DNA of 64,000 nt from Dracaena cambodiana (Eukaryota; Streptophyta; Magnoliopsida; Asparagales; Asparagaceae). The position numbers and the translations under genes are program-made. This document shows, piece by piece, positions 61,480 through 64,000 of this stretch (position 1 is the stretch's first letter; the number at the start of each line of letters is the position of its first letter). The stretch lies in NCBI GenBank assembly GCA_036321105.1, contig JAYEPQ010000012.1, positions 15,994,780 to 16,058,779 on the forward strand, in the 5' to 3' direction. The notes below the pieces were generated by a model. It searched no databases. It was not told the DNA's origin and was given only the letters and a program-made list of their open reading frames with translations.

Positions 61480-62400
61480 CCTAGTGAGCACACCTAAATG
61501 CCCACTTTACTCTCACCATCTCCTCCTCTCTAAATCCCTTTCTCCCCTCCGCTCTTTCTCCCTCTCTCCCCTCCGCCGTCGTTCTCCGTCTGCTGCGCCA
61601 CCCCTCCATCTTCCCCTCCACCAAGCTCTCCCTCTTCCTCCATACCACGTCACCATTATCTCCCTCCCCTCTCCCCTCCTCAACCCTTCCTTCCTCCTCC
61701 AATCACTTGCCCGCTCCAACTACATCGACCACCTCCTCCCCGTCCTTTGCCTCGCCATCCCCTCCCGCTCTCTCGACCCCACCACATTCGCCGCCGTCCT
61801 CAACTCCCTCCTCCGCCACTCCCGCTTCGACGACGCCCTCGCCGTCCTCGACATTGCGCAGCAAAACTCCGGCGTCGTTCTCACTCCCCAAACCTACAGC
61901 TCCGTCGTTCTCGCGCTCATCGACAAGTCCCAGCTCTCCCTCGCCCTCTCCATATTCATGAAAACGCTCCAGTCGTCGACGCATCACCACCCGGACGCTA
62001 CCACCAGCACCCGCCTGCTCGTCGCACTCTGCAGAGCCGGCATGCAAGAGGACTTCCGCGACCTGTTCAACGAATTGTCCAAGAGAAACTTTCGGTTTGA
62101 TCGCCGCGGTTACAACATGCTGATACATGTGTTTGGATGCTGGGGGATGCTGGGCGCTGCACTAGGACTGTTCCGGACGCTGAACCAGGGGTGTGCCATA
62201 ACGTACTTGGTGGAGGAAGCGAGCCGGGTGTTTCGGGAGATGGAGTATAATGGTGTTCGGGCTGATACCGTGATCTATAACAATTTGCTAGATGAGTTTT
62301 TGAAGGTTAGGAAGCTGAGTGAAGCTTGCCAGCTCTTTGAGAAGATGGTTTCGGATGGTGTTCGAGCGTCTTGCAATTTTTTTTGTCTCATCTCGTTGCT
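61480..62400 (+). pseudogene. Captured pentatricopeptide repeat (PPR) gene fragment
   Basis: An open frame crosses the left terminal repeat and continues to 62491. Helical-repeat PPR units are visible: TYSSVVLALIDKSQLSLALS, TRLLVALCRAGMQEDFRDLF, GYNMLIHVFGCWGMLGAALG, VIYNNLLDEFLKVRKLSEAC. PPR proteins bind organelle RNA. Between LFRTLNQ and EEASRVFREME (about 62185-62230) roughly one repeat is missing, and PPR homology ends near VRASCNFF (about 62375) where unrelated AT-rich sequence begins. No in-frame ATG precedes the repeats except inside the fragment (61957), so the frame is unlikely to make a proper organelle-targeted PPR. GC-rich, unlike its surroundings. Confidence 0.82.
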
Positions 62401-63069
62401 GGTGGATCAAAATATTAGAAATATGAAGCTTGTAATGATGATAATAATTTTAGAATCTGTCATGTTTTGTAGAATTATTTGTAATTTGTAAATTAAAAAT
62501 ATATTTAAAGTGAATACACCATTAAAGAAAGACAATGATATCCGTTGGTCTTTTTTCCTTCTTTATTATTATTTTTTGGTTTCTTTTCTTTTCGTCTCCA
62601 TGTCTGTGTTGTTAGCAGTGCTTTATGCGCGGGCATGTTTATACCATTATATCCATAAATGAAAATTACATTCAAAAATGAAAATTACATGTTTTTCGTT
62701 TCCTTCCATGTTTATTTGTCTTTCTTACTTTCATTTTGAAGAAACAAATGCCTAAATTTGATTTTTTTCGGGAACTTGGATTGCAGCTACTGTTTCTTCA
62801 TCTTTGCTTTTCTATTAAAGGTAAATAAATTTTTGAGAAAAAATCTTCAAAGAATTATGAATGAGAATTTTGACGCTTTGGCTCGGGATAAATAGATAGC
62901 AACGACACTTCTATCATTAAACTTTGTCCATATTAGATAAGTGCTGAATGCAAACTTCTTTGATAATCCGTAATTACTTTCAAAATTTGGGCACTTCTCG
63001 GGCTCTTATTGGACATATGTCATATATTTTTTATTCACTTCCTTGTTTAATACATGTTTGAGATTTTTG

Positions 63070-63191
63070 TTTACTTTCATTTCTACATCAAAAAGTATAC
63101 TCTAGTGGGAAAAGGCAAAAACAAGCAATGTTTACTTTCATTTCTGCATCAAAGAGTATACTCTAGTGGGAAAAGACAATAACAAGTAATG
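63070..63191. repeat. Tandem pair, 61-base unit
   Basis: TTTACTTTCATTTCT(A/G)CATCAAA ... CTCTAGTGGGAAAAG repeated at 63070 and 63131. Confidence 0.9.
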
Positions 63192-63221
63192 GTGATAAAA
63201 GAGAAGAAATAAAAATTTCAA

Positions 63222-63290
63222 ATCCAAGGAATCGAACTCTGGTCAATACCATGGGAGAATACTATGATAACCACTACACCAGATGCGCAT
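63222..63290 (-). pseudogene. tRNA-Gly-like sequence inside the Pack-MULE
   Basis: Minus strand: GGTGTAGTGGTTATCATAG (D arm), TATTCTCCCATGGTA (anticodon arm, loop like that of a CCC anticodon), GAGTTCGATTCC (T arm). The acceptor stem does not pair well, so this is a pseudogene or the head of a SINE, not a functional tRNA. Confidence 0.4.
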
Positions 63291-63334
63291 GTTATGATGT
63301 GAGAGTTTAATCATTTTTTACTTATTCTCGCTCA

Positions 63335-63560
63335 CCCTCTGATCCGGGCTAACCAGGCCGGACCTGTGCTCCCTGTCCAGGGCTGCTAGCCCGGATGGGA
63401 AGGCTTAATCCGGACTGGCTAGCCCGGATCAGGGTTCCAGATTTCTGGCTCCCTGATCCGGGCTAGCCAGCCCGGATCTTATTGGTTGATCCGGACTTTC
63501 AGTCCCGAATCAACCAAACTGATCCGGGTTGGCTAGCCCGGATCAGGAAGCCAGAGATTT
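63335..63560. repeat. Cluster of GATCCGGGCT / AGCCCGGATC palindromic repeats
   Basis: At least seven near-copies of GATCCGGGCTRGC or its complement in 225 bases, many paired as hairpins. The same motif occurs at 48945-49010 in another MULE. Confidence 0.85.
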
Positions 63561-63675
63561 ATTTCCTAGGGCATTTTTGACCAAAAAAACTAATGGCAAA
63601 GTGGTAAATAAAACGGTCTTTTAAGTGGGCTCACTGGGAAATATGCTGTGCCCATCTAGAAACTCCCAAAACTGC

Positions 63676-63755
63676 TCGCATCCCCTTCCTCTTGTTCCCT
63701 CGAGAATCAAAAATCTCCCCTTTTTTCTAGGGTTTAGGGCTTTAGGGAGGTTCCA
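63676..63755 (+). promoter_or_regulatory. DCD-gene leader with telo-box
   Basis: Between the MULE target duplication and the ATG lies TCTAGGGTTTAGGGCTTTAG, containing AAACCCTA on the minus strand, a telo-box common in leaders and promoters of growth-related plant genes. Only 80 bases of the original leader remain before the insertion. Confidence 0.5.
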
Positions 63756-64000
63756 ATGGCGAAGATGAAGAGCAAGAGGAAATCTCACCACCGCCATCGC
63801 CCGATATCCGGCGGGGCCCCGCCGTCGGGGTACATTTTCATCTGCGATCGCGTCACCAAGCCCGAATGCTTCCAGTTCCAAGTCTTTGGGCTACCCATGT
63901 CGAGGATCGACACTGTTGTGAGGATCGAGCCCGGAGCGCCTCTCTTCCTCTTCGATTGCGAGCTCAGGATATTGTACGGAGTTTACGGGGCAGCTTCTCA
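63756..64000 (+). CDS. DCD (Development and Cell Death) domain protein, N-terminal part; cut by the window edge
   Basis: The ATG at 63756 (CCAATGGCG) opens a frame of 81 complete codons to the edge. A basic head (MAKMKSKRKSHHRHRP) leads into a DCD domain from about residue 25: GYIFICDRVTKPECFQFQVF, FGLP, then EPGAPLFLFDCELRILYGVY. These are the hallmark GxIF...T..EC...VFGLP and LFLFD...LYG.Y motifs. DCD proteins of plants (N-rich protein, kelch-DCD and related types) take part in stress and cell-death signalling; which subfamily this is depends on the missing C-terminal part. No introns or breaks are visible so far. A Pack-MULE ends about 90 bases upstream, separating the gene from its former 5' flank. 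Confidence 0.88.
   Translation, partial: MAKMKSKRKSHHRHRPISGGAPPSGYIFICDRVTKPECFQFQVFGLPMSRIDTVVRIEPGAPLFLFDCELRILYGVYGAAS

Larger units (their letters stand above)
61392..63667. mobile_element. Pack-MULE carrying a PPR gene fragment
   Basis: Ends GGGAATTTCTAGATGGGCAC and (reverse) GGGAGTTTCTAGATGGGCAC, then inverted AAGTAAGCCCACTTTTCC / CCCAGTGAGCCCACTTAAAA. The flanks repeat CAAAACTGC (61383-61391) and CAAAACTGC (63667-63675); the shared C makes this 8 or 9 bases. No transposase inside. The contents are a PPR fragment, a 61-base tandem pair (63070-63191), a tRNA-like segment and GATCCGGGCT palindromes. Confidence 0.87.

Noticed and set aside
61481..62128. Minus-strand and alternate-phase frames over the PPR fragment
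   Set aside because: Glu/Gly/Val-rich or Pro/Arg-rich low-complexity antisense of GC-rich coding sequence, without family features.

Overview
The window is plant nuclear DNA. The evidence is spliced genes with GT-AG introns, plastid and secretory gene families found only in plants, Ty1/copia, hAT, MULE and Tourist-type elements, and tRNA-derived SINEs. The GC-rich 5' ends of the CCX and PPR reading frames would suit a monocot, but I cannot name the species. Genes are sparse and most of the sequence is layered transposable elements.

Layout. 1-4.6 kb: the 3' half of a decayed copia element with its 3' LTR. 4.7-5.5 kb: a two-exon gene for an eight-cysteine lipid-transfer-like domain followed by a membrane segment; its 5' end is missing or unclear next to the LTR. 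5.5-12.3 kb: intergenic DNA with several MITEs. 12.6-14.3 kb: an intact, intronless cation/calcium exchanger gene (CCX type). 14.3-30 kb: intergenic DNA with four families of small DNA elements, two SINEs, a broken X8 (CBM43) cell-wall domain, and a MULE-bounded block carrying a hAT transposase fragment. 30.3-35.5 kb: an intact seven-exon gene for a plastid-type NusB-domain protein, with a TRIM in intron 3 and a SINE-like element in intron 5. 36.4-36.7 kb: a promoter-like stretch with no recognisable gene behind it. 38.6-57.1 kb: a tandem duplication of about 6.8 kb built from hAT and copia elements. 57.5-61.3 kb: MITEs between (TA)n arrays, split tRNA-Leu-like relics and more MITEs. 61.4-63.7 kb: a Pack-MULE carrying part of a PPR gene. 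63.76 kb to the right edge: the start of a DCD-domain gene.

How it fits together. The host genes show no functional link to each other. The clearest story is element dynamics. A copia element with a GCTAA target duplication inserted, the region was then duplicated in tandem, and a hAT element entered the left copy while a MULE entered the right copy; both later insertions have recognisable target duplications. One MULE family, with termini like GGGARTTTCTARATGGGCAC, is present at least seven times. One member carries PPR gene sequence and lies about 90 bases upstream of the DCD start codon. A second family of about 520-base self-complementary elements is present five times, one copy close to the CCX start codon and one near the DCD gene.
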